Below are positions 24,513 through 33,709 of a stretch of DNA of 64,000 nucleotides, one piece after another. The translations under genes and the position numbers were made by a program. Below the pieces are notes generated by a model. The model saw only the letters and a list, made by a program, of their open reading frames with translations. It made no database searches and was not told the origin of the DNA. Source of the DNA: an uncultured Lachnospiraceae bacterium (GTDB lineage: Bacteria; Bacillota; Clostridia; Lachnospirales; Lachnospiraceae); the NCBI GenBank assembly GCA_910577675.1, contig CAJTOR010000017.1, positions 1 to 64,000 on the forward strand, given 5' to 3'. How positions within the stretch are numbered: position 1 is the stretch's first letter; each line of letters begins with the position of its first letter.

Positions 24513-27413
24513 CTATTCCGCTGTGGAAAGTCCGAACTCTTTGCGCTTCTTTGTCAGCTCCTCGTTGATCGTCCTCGTGTAGTCAAGCAGTGTTTCACGC
24601 GGATCCTCGCTCGCCACGACAACCTTTCTGACAGCGTTGACTAAGTGTCTCGAAGTGTAATAACTTCCCGGAACTTCCGGGTTGCCCTTCGTCCATGCCC
24701 ACTGTTCCTTTAACACTTTCATCTGCTTGCTGCTCCATGCCAGACCCTCAAACGCATCCACATTCGCAGTCGCATACCTCGCGGAGGAACCCATGACACT
24801 CTCAAGCTCGCGCCCGAAGCGGAGCTGGGTTTCGGCGGATGCCCACCATTTTAAGAACTCCCATGCCTTCTCCTCATTATCCGAACCAGTAAGCATCATT
24901 GAGCAGTTGCCCCAGGCATTTGCAGAGCGGTCAATTGTGCCGTCCTCCTTGAGTGTACCCGGAATCAATGTGAAATCCCAGAGTCCGCGAATTTCCGGTG
25001 CGAACACGACAAGCGTGTTGTATGTGCTGTAGGAGCTGATTCCAAGCGGCATCTCACCTGAGCGAAAACGGTTTACAAAATTGTACAGAGTCGGCAATTT
25101 GTAATGGGTAAAAAATCTTGTATGCATCTCAAATGCCTTAACCCCTGCCTCCTCGTCAATTGAGGTTGATTCGCCAGTACCGTTATATAGCTCGCCGCCG
25201 TTCTGGAACAAAAGATCCATTAAATTGGTCAGATCCGGTGCGGTTGTGCTGTTGTACACACTTGGGATACCAACGCTCATATTATTCTGCTGGATAATCG
25301 GCAAGATATTGATAAAATCATCCCAGGTCTGCGGAATTTCAAGCCCTAACTCCTCCATAATATCGGAGCGGTAAAACAATACATTGTAATTCGATGTTTC
25401 CGGAAGTGCATAGACACCGCCATTAAACTGATATGCGGCATAAGCACTCGGGTAGTAATGTGAAAGTACTTCATCAAAACCGTCAAACTTTGACAAATCA
25501 ACAGAAGCATTGCGCAATGCATAGTTGACCGGTTCCGCAGAACCAACCGAAAGTGCTATGTCAGGTCCTGTTCCCGCCACAGTCGCAGGAAGGAGCGTGC
25601 CCGCCTCAACAAGTTTTACATTGACCCCAATGCCGTACTCCGGCGTAAAGGTATCATCGATCATTGTCTTTAAGATCGTGCTCTGGTCACGTCCGGAAAG
25701 CATCCAGACTGTGATCGCCTCGTCCTTATCGTATATATTTCCGAGAGAGTTGTAGTCTTCTGTAAAGGACGAAATAAAGGAACGGATCTCATGCCCTGCC
25801 TTCTTTAAGAAAGTTTCCTTAGGCGCTGTCACCTTATTCCCGGATGCCGCCACCACAATATAGTCGATATCGAGAGGAGCCTCCGAAAGCGTCTGGATGG
25901 AAGTGCCGAGCGAACTGATGTTCTCCTTGAAATTCGCCAGTGTTTTCGGAATCCGATCCGGATCCTTTACAAAGCGCTCAAGCTGTGTGGCAAGCGTCTG
26001 AGCCGACGCAATCTGCGAAGCTTTCTGACCCGAATACTCCACGATTTCATCCACCATCCGGTAGAGTCTCTTGCTCTCAAGCCCCATTGCTTCAATTACT
26101 TCCGGATACACTTTTGCAAGCTGGTAATCGCGGAACTCATCCGGCTCCGTACCGGTGAGGACAAGAATCTTGCGGTACATCTGGTTCAGGCGGAATACAC
26201 TGTCCTCCATGTCATTTAGGATAGCACCAAGCTCACCCAGTGTCACCTCGAGGCGAACCGTGTGCGTGCCCGCCGTCAGCGCGAACTGATACGGATTGCC
26301 CTCTGCATCGGAGAGTGTAAGCATTTCCCATGCATTGTCATACTTGAACGGAATCGCGGAAACTTCCTTAAAAGGAATCACACCGTCGATATACACGGCA
26401 CGGTTTGAAACGAAACCGCGCTGGTAATTCTGCCGCCCCTTAATCGAAATCTCATACAGACCATCCTCCGGCACTGTGACTTCCCACTCAATCCACTGCC
26501 CTGAAACCTTCCACGCCTGGCCGCCGATCATATTAAGCTTGATCTTTGCTGAACTGTACGGCTCCGTTGTCGCGGAGGAACGGTCATAAGTCGCATAGAG
26601 TGACGGTGCCGAGCGGAATGTGGAATCCTCCCCCTGAACTTTCTGCTCAAATGCAGTATCAGAGTTTTTATATGTATTCTTATCCACAGCGGCAATATAG
26701 CCCTCATAATCCGGCTGCTCATTGATCGCTGCAATGACCAGGCGACGGATCACCATCGGCTCATTGACTGCCTCGAAGGTAATCGTGTTTGCGCCAGCTT
26801 CAAAATAATACTGGTACGGTTCCGTGTAATAACCCATGTAATCCTTAAAGTATGCGCTCTGCCAGCGCGGCAGTTCAACCTGCGTCGGGCGGATTTCATT
26901 GCCCTGGTTATCCTCCCGCACTTCGTTTTTGTCGCCCCATACCCTCGAGAAGGCAAGGTCATCCGAACCGGCAAAAGGCAGGACACCGTTGATGTAGAAC
27001 GCCCTCTCAATATCTACCCCGCGGGACTCCACCGGATAATACTCAATGTACATATTGTACAGACCGGTTTCCGGGATATCTACCTGCCATGAAACCTTGG
27101 CCTCATCCTCCATATGGAGCACCTTATCCTCACCCTCATAGCCTTCCATCACACTGATCCCAGAAGCGTCCGTATACTGGAACAGATCAACTTCCACATT
27201 CGCGGAAGGTTTCGCCTTCTCCCCGTAAAGCAACAGGTATTTCGCATAGGTGGAATCCCTGCTTACGCCCTGCACGTCGCTGTCAAGATCGTATCCTGCA
27301 TATTTATCATGGTAATTGTCCACCTGATTGAGCTTGCGGTAGACAATAAACGCTACAATCAGGGCAATAACGATAACCGATATCAGGATAACCTTTTTCT
27401 TCTTCCCAGGCAT
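24513..27413 (-). CDS. Large solute-binding protein with two CBM-like modules
   Basis: A 966-residue membrane-anchored protein. A basic start and transmembrane segment (about residues 7-24) are followed by two beta-sandwich modules of CBM6/35 flavour (about 60-230 and 260-400; phrases ETGLYNMYIEYYPV and EDGLYEISIKGRQNYQRG) and then a family 1 solute-binding domain (about 570-940: NVLFYRSDIMEELGLEIP, ANAWGNCSMMLTGSDNEEKA). Fusion of carbohydrate-binding modules to a binding protein would hold a polymer or long oligosaccharide near the importer. The start at 27413 has AAGGAGAGGG upstream; a frame extends to 27479 without a site. It heads the 13-kb locus. Confidence 0.85.
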   Translation of the reverse strand: MPGKKKKVILISVIVIALIVAFIVYRKLNQVDNYHDKYAGYDLDSDVQGVSRDSTYAKYLLLYGEKAKPSANVEVDLFQYTDASGISVMEGYEGEDKVLHMEDEAKVSWQVDIPETGLYNMYIEYYPVESRGVDIERAFYINGVLPFAGSDDLAFSRVWGDKNEVREDNQGNEIRPTQVELPRWQSAYFKDYMGYYTEPYQYYFEAGANTITFEAVNEPMVIRRLVIAAINEQPDYEGYIAAVDKNTYKNSDTAFEQKVQGEDSTFRSAPSLYATYDRSSATTEPYSSAKIKLNMIGGQAWKVSGQWIEWEVTVPEDGLYEISIKGRQNYQRGFVSNRAVYIDGVIPFKEVSAIPFKYDNAWEMLTLSDAEGNPYQFALTAGTHTVRLEVTLGELGAILNDMEDSVFRLNQMYRKILVLTGTEPDEFRDYQLAKVYPEVIEAMGLESKRLYRMVDEIVEYSGQKASQIASAQTLATQLERFVKDPDRIPKTLANFKENISSLGTSIQTLSEAPLDIDYIVVAASGNKVTAPKETFLKKAGHEIRSFISSFTEDYNSLGNIYDKDEAITVWMLSGRDQSTILKTMIDDTFTPEYGIGVNVKLVEAGTLLPATVAGTGPDIALSVGSAEPVNYALRNASVDLSKFDGFDEVLSHYYPSAYAAYQFNGGVYALPETSNYNVLFYRSDIMEELGLEIPQTWDDFINILPIIQQNNMSVGIPSVYNSTTAPDLTNLMDLLFQNGGELYNGTGESTSIDEEAGVKAFEMHTRFFTHYKLPTLYNFVNRFRSGEMPLGISSYSTYNTLVVFAPEIRGLWDFTLIPGTLKEDGTIDRSANAWGNCSMMLTGSDNEEKAWEFLKWWASAETQLRFGRELESVMGSSARYATANVDAFEGLAWSSKQMKVLKEQWAWTKGNPEVPGSYYTSRHLVNAVRKVVVASEDPRETLLDYTRTINEELTKKRKEFGLSTAE

Positions 27414-27761
27414 ATCTTTATCCCTCTCCTTTTCCCAAATGATCTTTGTATATTTTGCATAAGCGATATTACAAAACATACGTTTTTTTTGCTAACTGAT
27501 TTTATTTTACCACCTTTCATGAACTATTTCCTATCAATTATTGCTAATTGCAATTCATTACTTGCTAAAAATTGCTTATTTTGTAGCCATTTTTGGATTT
27601 CTGCACAAAAACAAAGCGTCTTTTTCACAATTTTTCCATTCTTGATAAAGTATGTTTTATCTGTTTTCATCAATAAGAATTACTTTTCGAAACGTTTTTT
27701 TGTACAGTTTAACAAGCATGTATTGCTTTTTGTTTTCGCAATATCTGAATCAATTTTTCGT

Positions 27762-27790
27762 TTTACAACAAAATCCGGTAGAATTATAAT
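27762..27790 (+). promoter_or_regulatory. Sigma-A-type promoter for murC
   Basis: TTTACA (27762-27767), 17-bp spacer, TATAAT (27785-27790). It gives a leader of about 155 nt. The remaining part of the 540-bp gap is AT-rich; a CGAAACGTTT half-palindrome near 27688-27697 could be a LacI-type site for the divergent sugar locus, but this is weak. Confidence 0.7.
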
Positions 27791-27953
27791 AGGGACAGGA
27801 CTTTATTTTATCCGGATAGCAGGAAGAAGGAACACATCCCTATACAATATATAGTATGATACGCCAAAAAGCTCCTGCAAAAATTCCGGGACAAAACCCG
27901 TTGCCCACCGGCGAAACATACCCGGGCAGGGCAGGAAAGGATATGGTATTAAT

Positions 27954-29342
27954 ATGTATCAGATCGATTTTAACAAACCAACCCATGTGCATTTCATCGG
28001 TATCGGCGGTAGTAATATGAGCGGGCTGGCCGAACTTCTGGCCGACCGGGGTTTTACTGTAAGCGGTTCCGACCGCACACAAAACGCCGCCTGCGAACGG
28101 CTTTCCCAAAGGGGCATCAAAGTCTTCTACGGACAATATGCTGAAAATATAGCGCCGGATACCGGGCTTGTCGTATACACGGCAGCGATCCATGAGGATA
28201 ACGAGGAACTTGTCCGGGCAAAAGCGGCAGGCATCCCTCTCCTTAACCGGGCGGAATTCTTAGGCCAGCTTATGAGGCAATATAAAGATGCGATCAGCGT
28301 TGCCGGAACCCACGGAAAAACAACAACCGCCTCCATGCTCTCCACGATTTTTCTGGAGGCGGGGTTAGACCCTTCCATCTCGATCGGCACGGTACTTACT
28401 CCGTCCGGCAGCAGCGCGCGGGCAGGACACTCCGAACACTTTATCGTGGAATCCTGCGAATACACCAACAGTTTTCTCCATTTTTATCCCCGCCATGAAA
28501 TTATATTAAATATAGAAGCGGAACACCTGGACTTCTTTAAGGACATTGAGGATATCCGACATTCTTTCCGACTGTTTATGGAAAAACTCCCAAGTGGCGG
28601 CAACCTGGTAATCCAGGGGGATATTGAAAAAATTGACGAACTGACCGAGGGGCTTTCCGCCAATATTATCACCTACGGTCTTGAGGGAAGTGGAAAAACC
28701 TACGATTACTGGGCTTCCGGCATCACTTATAACGAAAACGATTTCGGAAGTTATGACCTGATGCATGGTGATACTTTGGTCGCGCATATCACGCTCCAGG
28801 TTGTCGGGGAACATAATATATCCAATTCTGTTGCCGCAGCAGCGATGGCAGATCTGCTCGGTGTCCCGGCACCAGCCATTGTTTCGGCACTGCACCATTT
28901 TGGCGGGGCAAAGCGCCGGTTCGAGAAAAAAGGCGTTATAAACGGCGTGACGGTTGTGGATGATTACGCCCACCACCCTTCCGAGATCCGCGCGACCCTG
29001 ACCGCCGCTAAGCATTATCCGCACAGGGAACTCTGGTGTGTCTTCCAGCCTCACACTTACTCGCGCACAAAAAAATTTTTTGAGGATTTTATAGAATCAC
29101 TTTCCCTGGCTGATAAAATTGTACTTGCGGACATTTATGCTTCCCGCGAGTCGAACCCGGGCGATATTTCTTCTCTCGATCTTGCCGAAAAATTGAAAAA
29201 AACCGGGAAAGAAGTATACTATTTCCCGAATTTTGAAGAAATTGAAAAATTTTTATTGTCAAATTGTAAACACGGTGACCTGTTGATAACTATGGGTGCC
29301 GGAGATATCGTAAACGTTGGCGAAGCGATATTAAAGAACTAA
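27954..29342 (+). CDS. murC: UDP-N-acetylmuramate--L-alanine ligase
   Basis: A 462-residue cytoplasmic enzyme that adds L-Ala to UDP-MurNAc in peptidoglycan synthesis. The N-terminal Rossmann motif HFIGIGGSNMSGLAELL, ATP-binding loop GTHGKTTT (about residues 118-125), central ligase domain, and C-terminal motif DDYAHHPSEI with FQPHTYSRTK are all present at the usual spacing and length. The start has AAAGGATATG upstream. It is monocistronic: its own promoter at 27762-27790 and a strong terminator at 29355-29409. Confidence 0.97.
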   Translation: MYQIDFNKPTHVHFIGIGGSNMSGLAELLADRGFTVSGSDRTQNAACERLSQRGIKVFYGQYAENIAPDTGLVVYTAAIHEDNEELVRAKAAGIPLLNRAEFLGQLMRQYKDAISVAGTHGKTTTASMLSTIFLEAGLDPSISIGTVLTPSGSSARAGHSEHFIVESCEYTNSFLHFYPRHEIILNIEAEHLDFFKDIEDIRHSFRLFMEKLPSGGNLVIQGDIEKIDELTEGLSANIITYGLEGSGKTYDYWASGITYNENDFGSYDLMHGDTLVAHITLQVVGEHNISNSVAAAAMADLLGVPAPAIVSALHHFGGAKRRFEKKGVINGVTVVDDYAHHPSEIRATLTAAKHYPHRELWCVFQPHTYSRTKKFFEDFIESLSLADKIVLADIYASRESNPGDISSLDLAEKLKKTGKEVYYFPNFEEIEKFLLSNCKHGDLLITMGAGDIVNVGEAILKN

Positions 29343-29343
29343 G

Positions 29344-29560
29344 TTATCCACGTTATCCACAACCTTATCAACGATTTATCGATGATTTTGGTTGTGGATT
29401 CTTTTTTTTCCACAATTTCTCCTATAAAGTGGGAGGCCATTCGCGAAAAGCGGCATCTTATCAGCATTTCCGCAAAAAAGCGCACAAGCCATTTCTTTTC
29501 CACCCGAAAAGCTGTTTTTTTCTATCCACGTTATCCACATTATCCACAAAGTTATCCCCA
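29344..29560 (+). promoter_or_regulatory. Cluster of DnaA boxes upstream of the dnaD-like/dnaI-like genes
   Basis: Three exact TTATCCACA boxes (29353-29361, 29531-29539, 29540-29548) and one-mismatch boxes at 29344-29352 (TTATCCACG), 29405-29413 (TTTTCCACA) and 29552-29560 (TTATCCCCA); a two-mismatch CTATCCACG at 29522-29530 precedes the right group. In the right group three boxes abut with a 9-bp period. The left group overlaps the murC terminator. The right group is 50-80 bp upstream of the extended -10 element for the primosome genes, a position suitable for DnaA control. Confidence 0.75.
29355..29409 (+). terminator. Rho-independent terminator of murC
   Basis: Perfect 10-bp arms ATCCACAACC (29355-29364) and GGTTGTGGAT (29390-29399), with further pairing inside, followed by C and eight T. 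It starts 13 bp after the murC stop. Confidence 0.85.
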
Positions 29561-29604
29561 ATGCGCTTAGTACAAACCCGCTTCTTTTCTTTTTTGCAGT
29601 CTTG

Positions 29605-29613
29605 TGCTATACT
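29605..29613 (+). promoter_or_regulatory. Extended -10 promoter element for the dnaD-like gene
   Basis: TGC-TATACT (29605-29613) is an extended -10 element. The -35 region (TTTTCT, 17 bp upstream) is poor, which fits a promoter that relies on an activator or on the extended -10. The DnaA boxes end 45 bp upstream. Confidence 0.5.
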
Positions 29614-29669
29614 CTGTTTGCAACAAAGAACTGATGCCGCATACATAAATATTTTGTAAGGAGGAAGCC

Positions 29670-30797
29670 ATGTCTGCTGTACTTACGCTCTCACAGGGAG
29701 CAAAAATGGAATTCACGGTGATTTCAAATATCTTTATCGACCGCTACATGCCGCAGGCGAACGGTTCCTATGTCAAGGTCTACCTTTACCTGCTGCGCCT
29801 GGTGGGTGACCCATCATACAACGGCACCCTCTCATCGGTCGCAGACCGCCTCGAGGAAACCGAAAAGGATATTGAGCGGGCTTTAAAATACTGGGAAAAA
29901 TTGGGTCTTCTGCGCCTTACAAGAAACCAGACGCAAGACATCACGGATATTGCCTTTCTACCTTTGGAAGGGGATTTTGATACTATAGAGAAGGAAACCG
30001 CACCATGCAAGGAAGACACCTCCCCGCAGGAAGATAGTGCGGCTCCAAAAAAGACTGCTCCACCCGCTTCGCAGAGCCGTTTTGAGAAGCCGGATTACTC
30101 GGATGCACAGATTACAGCCCTCACCTCCTTAGACGAGGTAAAATGGCTGATGACGCGCCTTGAACAAACCCTTGGCCGCCTGTTAAAACCCGCTGATTTA
30201 CAGACTCTTTTATTTCTGTACGAAAGCATTGGCTTCCCGGCAGAACTAATCGCCTACCTTTATGAATATTGTGCATCCAAAAATAAAAAAGCACCTTCCT
30301 ACATTGAGGCGGTTGGAATCGCCTGGGCACAGTCCGGCGTGGATACTATAGAGAAAGCGGAAACGGAAACTGCCACATACCGGCAGAGCTACAGTGTCGT
30401 CAACCGTGCGTTCGGCTTAAACCGCGCGCCAGGCAGCATCGAAATGAAATATATCCACCGCTGGACGGAAACCTTTGGCTTTGACAACTCCATTATCGAG
30501 GAAGCCTGCAACCGCACCATGCTCTCCGCCTCAAAACCGGATTTCAAATATGCGGACAAAATCCTCACCCGCTGGCACACAGCGGGCATCAAGAAAAAGG
30601 CGGATATCGCCGTCCTCGACTCCGAATTCGCGCGCAAGAACGCGGCGGCAAATTCGCGGGCAAAGGAAGAACTGCCCCGCAGCACAGCACCTGCGCCAAA
30701 CCGTTTCGGTGCCTTCCCACAGCGAAAATACACAGCCTCCGACTATTCCGCGATGGAGGGGATGCTTCTAAGAAAGGACAGCACACATGCCAATTAA
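29670..30797 (+). CDS. DnaD-domain replication initiation protein
   Basis: A 375-residue protein of the DnaD/DnaB primosome family, which helps load the replicative helicase in low-GC Gram-positives. An N-terminal winged helix (about residues 10-90, SYVKVYLYLLRLVGDPSYN) is followed by an acidic linker and two DnaB_2-type helical domains (about 150-225, ending in SYIEAVGIAWAQSGVDT, and about 235-310, ending in YADKILTRWHTAGI). The tail is a basic, flexible DNA-binding-like region. The start has AAGGAGG seven bases upstream. It overlaps the helicase-loader gene by 11 bp, a usual Firmicutes pair. DnaA boxes lie upstream. Confidence 0.9.
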   Translation: MSAVLTLSQGAKMEFTVISNIFIDRYMPQANGSYVKVYLYLLRLVGDPSYNGTLSSVADRLEETEKDIERALKYWEKLGLLRLTRNQTQDITDIAFLPLEGDFDTIEKETAPCKEDTSPQEDSAAPKKTAPPASQSRFEKPDYSDAQITALTSLDEVKWLMTRLEQTLGRLLKPADLQTLLFLYESIGFPAELIAYLYEYCASKNKKAPSYIEAVGIAWAQSGVDTIEKAETETATYRQSYSVVNRAFGLNRAPGSIEMKYIHRWTETFGFDNSIIEEACNRTMLSASKPDFKYADKILTRWHTAGIKKKADIAVLDSEFARKNAAANSRAKEELPRSTAPAPNRFGAFPQRKYTASDYSAMEGMLLRKDSTHAN

Positions 30798-31797
30798 GAA
30801 CCATCAATATAATTCCATACTGCGCGAATATGACGCAAGGCGCTTAAAAAGCCACCGGGAAACAATGGCGCGCCGCGAAAAACTCTACCGGGAAATCCCG
30901 CGCTTAAAAGAGCTTGATGACGAGATTGCACACGGCAGCGTGCGCAGTGCAAAACTCTCCTTAGCGGGCGATGCCACTGCGCTTTTATCCCTCCGGCAAA
31001 AAAATGAGGCGCTTTCCGCCGAAAAGAAAGCACTGGTTGCCGCGCACGGATATCCCGCCGACTACCTAGAACCAAAGTACCTCTGCGCGGACTGCTCGGA
31101 TACCGGCTTTATCGGACGCGAAAAATGCCATTGTTTCCGCCAGGCAATCGTGGATCTGCTTTACTCGCAGGCAAATGTCCGCCAGGCGATTGGAAGAGAG
31201 AATTTTGATAACTTTTCCTACAATTACTACTCAGACGATTACATAGATGAAACAGTACATATGACACCACTTGAAAACATCCACTGTGTTGTTGCGGGTG
31301 CAAAAAAATTTATCGCGGAGTTTGATACTGCGCCGGGCAACCTTCTGATTTACGGCAATACGGGTGTTGGCAAAACATTCCTTACAAACTGCATTGCGCG
31401 CGAGTTAATCATGACCGGGCACACGGTTATCTACCTGACCGCTTTCGAGCTTTTTGACATATTGGAGCGACGCAAATTTTCCCGCCCGGATAATGGTGAG
31501 GACGAAGAATACAGCGAGGCAGCCAATCAGTTCGCCCATATCCGCGACTGCGACCTGCTTATTATTGATGACCTGGGAACGGAGCTTAACAATGCCTTTA
31601 TTTCCTCCCAGCTCTACCAGTGCATAAACGAGCGGCTGCTGGGCAGGAGAGCCACAATTATCTCGACTAATCTCTCGTTTGAGCAGTTGAAAAACAATTA
31701 CAGCGAGCGCATTTTTTCCCGTATCACCGGAAGTTATACATTCCTAAAAATTGTCGGTGAGGATATCCGTATTCGCAAAAAGCTTTCATTAACATAG
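30787..31797 (+). CDS. DnaI/DnaC-type helicase loader ATPase
   Basis: A 336-residue AAA+ ATPase. An N-terminal helical region holds four Cys and one His (CADCSDTGFIGREKCHC, about residues 99-115), a zinc-binding module as in DnaI. The AAA+ core has Walker A GNTGVGKT (about 190), Walker B LLIIDDLGTE (about 258) and an Arg finger region in SRITGSYTF. It loads the replicative helicase onto DNA together with the DnaD-like protein encoded just upstream with 11-bp overlap. A transcription restart for the next gene begins at 31923. Confidence 0.92.
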   Translation: MPIKNHQYNSILREYDARRLKSHRETMARREKLYREIPRLKELDDEIAHGSVRSAKLSLAGDATALLSLRQKNEALSAEKKALVAAHGYPADYLEPKYLCADCSDTGFIGREKCHCFRQAIVDLLYSQANVRQAIGRENFDNFSYNYYSDDYIDETVHMTPLENIHCVVAGAKKFIAEFDTAPGNLLIYGNTGVGKTFLTNCIARELIMTGHTVIYLTAFELFDILERRKFSRPDNGEDEEYSEAANQFAHIRDCDLLIIDDLGTELNNAFISSQLYQCINERLLGRRATIISTNLSFEQLKNNYSERIFSRITGSYTFLKIVGEDIRIRKKLSLT

Positions 31798-31922
31798 CCC
31801 ACCAACCGCTTATCCGGAAAATAATAAGTCATTTCAGCCCTGTAAAAATTCCGGAAAAAATGACAGTACCCGCCGCCCGGATATGCATTTTTCACAATTT
31901 GCGCTTTCCTCCCCTTTTTCCC

Positions 31923-31951
31923 TTGAAGGGAATCGGTGGAAATGCTATAAT
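31923..31951 (+). promoter_or_regulatory. Sigma-A-type promoter for ribose-phosphate pyrophosphokinase
   Basis: TTGAAG (31923-31928), 17-bp spacer, TATAAT (31946-31951). The 60-nt leader has a small hairpin (GCCTGG and CCAGGC, about 31977-31994) just before the ribosome binding site. Confidence 0.75.
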
Positions 31952-32018
31952 AAGCACGGATGTTCATGTCAGGAGCCTGGCAAGCACCAGGCACAAATTC
32001 ACTTTGGAGGATCATATC

Positions 32019-33203
32019 ATGCCACAGGAAAAGTATTCAGGAACCATCCCAGTCGGCACCTTAGGTATCGTGGCGCTGGAAAGCTCCCGCACACTCGGAC
32101 AGAAGGTCAACGATTACATTGTGCAGTGGAGAAGGGAACGGGAACATGAGCACGCATCAACCATCGCGTTCACAGGTTACGAGCGGGAAAATTACCTGAT
32201 TAAGGCGCAGTGTCCCCGCTTTGGTACCGGGGAAGCGAAAGCAATCATCAAGGAGAGTGTACGTGGTGACGACCTCTATCTGTTGGTGGATGTCTGCAAT
32301 TACAGTTTGACCTACACTGTCTGCGGACAGCTAAACCACATGTCCCCGGACGACCATTTCCAGGATCTGAAACGCATTATCGCCGCCCTCAACGGAAAGG
32401 CGCGCCGGATCACGGTCATCATGCCGTTCCTGTACGAGAGCCGCCAGCACAAGAGAAGCACGAGGGAATCCCTCGACTGTGCGCTCGCACTTCAGGAACT
32501 TGCAAACATGGGTGTGGAAAACATTATTACCTTTGACGCACACGACCCACGCGTACAGAATGCGATCCCGCTAAAGAGTTTTGAAACAATTATGCCGACC
32601 TACCAGTTTATCAAGGCGCTTTTAAACAATGTTGCCGACTTAACGATCGATGCCGACCATATGATGGTTATCAGCCCGGATGAGGGAGCGATGGGAAGAG
32701 CTGTCTACTTTGCGACCATGCTTGGGCTTGATATGGGTATGTTCTACAAACGCCGTGATTACTCCAAGATCGTGGACGGGCGCAACCCGATTATCGCACA
32801 TGAATTCCTCGGCAAAAATGTGGAAGGAAAAGATGTGGTCATCCTTGATGATATGATCTCCTCCGGCGAAAGTGTAATCGACGTTGCACAGGAATTGAAA
32901 AAACGGAAAGCAAGGCGCATTTTCCTCTGTTCAACCTTCGGTCTGTTTACAAACGGGCTTGAAAAATTTGACGAAGCATATGAACAGGGACTCTTTGACC
33001 GCCTGATTACAACAAATCTTATATATCAGCCGGACGAGCTTTTGGCGCGCGAATATTACCTGACAGCGGATATGAGCAAATATATCGCGAAGCTGATCGA
33101 TGCATTAAATCATGACGCTTCCATCAGTGAATTTTTAAACCAGACCGGCAGAATCCAGGCATTTGTGCAAAAATACAGAGAAACACAGAAGAAATCCCTG
33201 TAA
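32019..33203 (+). CDS. prs: Ribose-phosphate pyrophosphokinase
   Basis: A 394-residue cytoplasmic enzyme making PRPP from ribose 5-phosphate and ATP. Motifs seen: ITFDAHDPRVQNAIP (ribose-phosphate/metal region with a His-Asp), VISPDEGAMGRA and the PRPP-binding loop VVILDDMISSGES. It is longer than classical Prs (about 315 residues) because of an N-terminal extension and a longer C-terminus, a form common in Lachnospiraceae. The start at 32019 has TTGGAGG upstream; the open frame extends to 31860 but this crosses the promoter. A strong hairpin follows at 33244. Confidence 0.93.
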   Translation: MPQEKYSGTIPVGTLGIVALESSRTLGQKVNDYIVQWRREREHEHASTIAFTGYERENYLIKAQCPRFGTGEAKAIIKESVRGDDLYLLVDVCNYSLTYTVCGQLNHMSPDDHFQDLKRIIAALNGKARRITVIMPFLYESRQHKRSTRESLDCALALQELANMGVENIITFDAHDPRVQNAIPLKSFETIMPTYQFIKALLNNVADLTIDADHMMVISPDEGAMGRAVYFATMLGLDMGMFYKRRDYSKIVDGRNPIIAHEFLGKNVEGKDVVILDDMISSGESVIDVAQELKKRKARRIFLCSTFGLFTNGLEKFDEAYEQGLFDRLITTNLIYQPDELLAREYYLTADMSKYIAKLIDALNHDASISEFLNQTGRIQAFVQKYRETQKKSL

Positions 33204-33243
33204 CAGCACAGGGAACCCAAACCTAAAAAAGGATGAAACAGAT

Positions 33244-33310
33244 AAAAGCCCCCGGAGAAGGGGCTGTTGCAATAACATTCTCTTGTAACAGCCTTTTCCC
33301 TGGGGGTTTT
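33244..33310. terminator. Long imperfect terminator hairpin after prs
   Basis: Arms starting AAAAGCCCCCGGAGAAGG and ending CCCTGGGGGTTTT pair over nearly 28 bp with a few mismatches, including GGCTGTTGCAA/TTGTAACAGCC near the loop. T-runs are present on both strands, so it can act in either direction. The GCTGTTGCAA core also occurs in the inverted repeat at 42672-42772. Confidence 0.75.
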
Positions 33311-33417
33311 ACATATCGACTTGCACATAACTAAAAGCTGGTCAAACCAGGAACTCCATAATACTCTACTTCTATCTGCAGTATTGACCAACAATCGAAT
33401 TAAGGAGAAGTACGGAG

Positions 33418-33600
33418 GTTGAACAGATCGTGGATATGATTCGCAAAAATGCGGAAGCTGCCAGCCTCACTGCAACTGAAATGGACAAAATCAGGAATGT
33501 AACAAACACCAACACTGAAATTTCTGAGGAAAGCAAGCAAATTTCTGCCAACATGGCGGATATAACAAAGCGTTTATTAAATATTGTAGAACTCCAATAA
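33418..33600 (+). pseudogene. Methyl-accepting chemotaxis protein, C-terminal remnant
   Basis: The frame reads VEQIVDMIRKNAEAASLTATEMD and continues to LLNIVELQ and a TAA at 33598. Heptad-like helix with Ala/Ser/Thr-rich pattern resembles the last 60 residues of an MCP signalling domain. There is no upstream receptor part, so it is a fragment or a short new ORF from ATG 33436 (54 residues). It is followed by a good terminator. Confidence 0.4.
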
Positions 33601-33621
33601 GTAATAAATGCCCAATAATGC

Positions 33622-33651
33622 GCCCCACTGTCAAATTAGCGGGGCTTTTTT
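33622..33651 (+). terminator. Rho-independent terminator upstream of the ECF sigma gene
   Basis: GCCCC (33622-33626) and GGGGC (33641-33645) followed by six T (33646-33651). It ends the MCP remnant and isolates the sigma/anti-sigma operon. Confidence 0.75.
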
Positions 33652-33709
33652 CATTTTCTTTGTAACGAATCCTGTCCCAACCCTGATATATAGGTGAAAG
33701 GAGGCCGCC

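Noticed and set aside
27840..28193. 117-codon minus-strand frame at the start of murC
   Set aside because: It overlaps the murC 5' region antisense, has no recognisable domain, and murC is certain.
29344..29560. Chromosomal replication origin
   Set aside because: DnaA boxes are present, but dnaA, dnaN, rpmH or an AT-rich unwinding region are not. I keep it as a DnaA-box cluster only.
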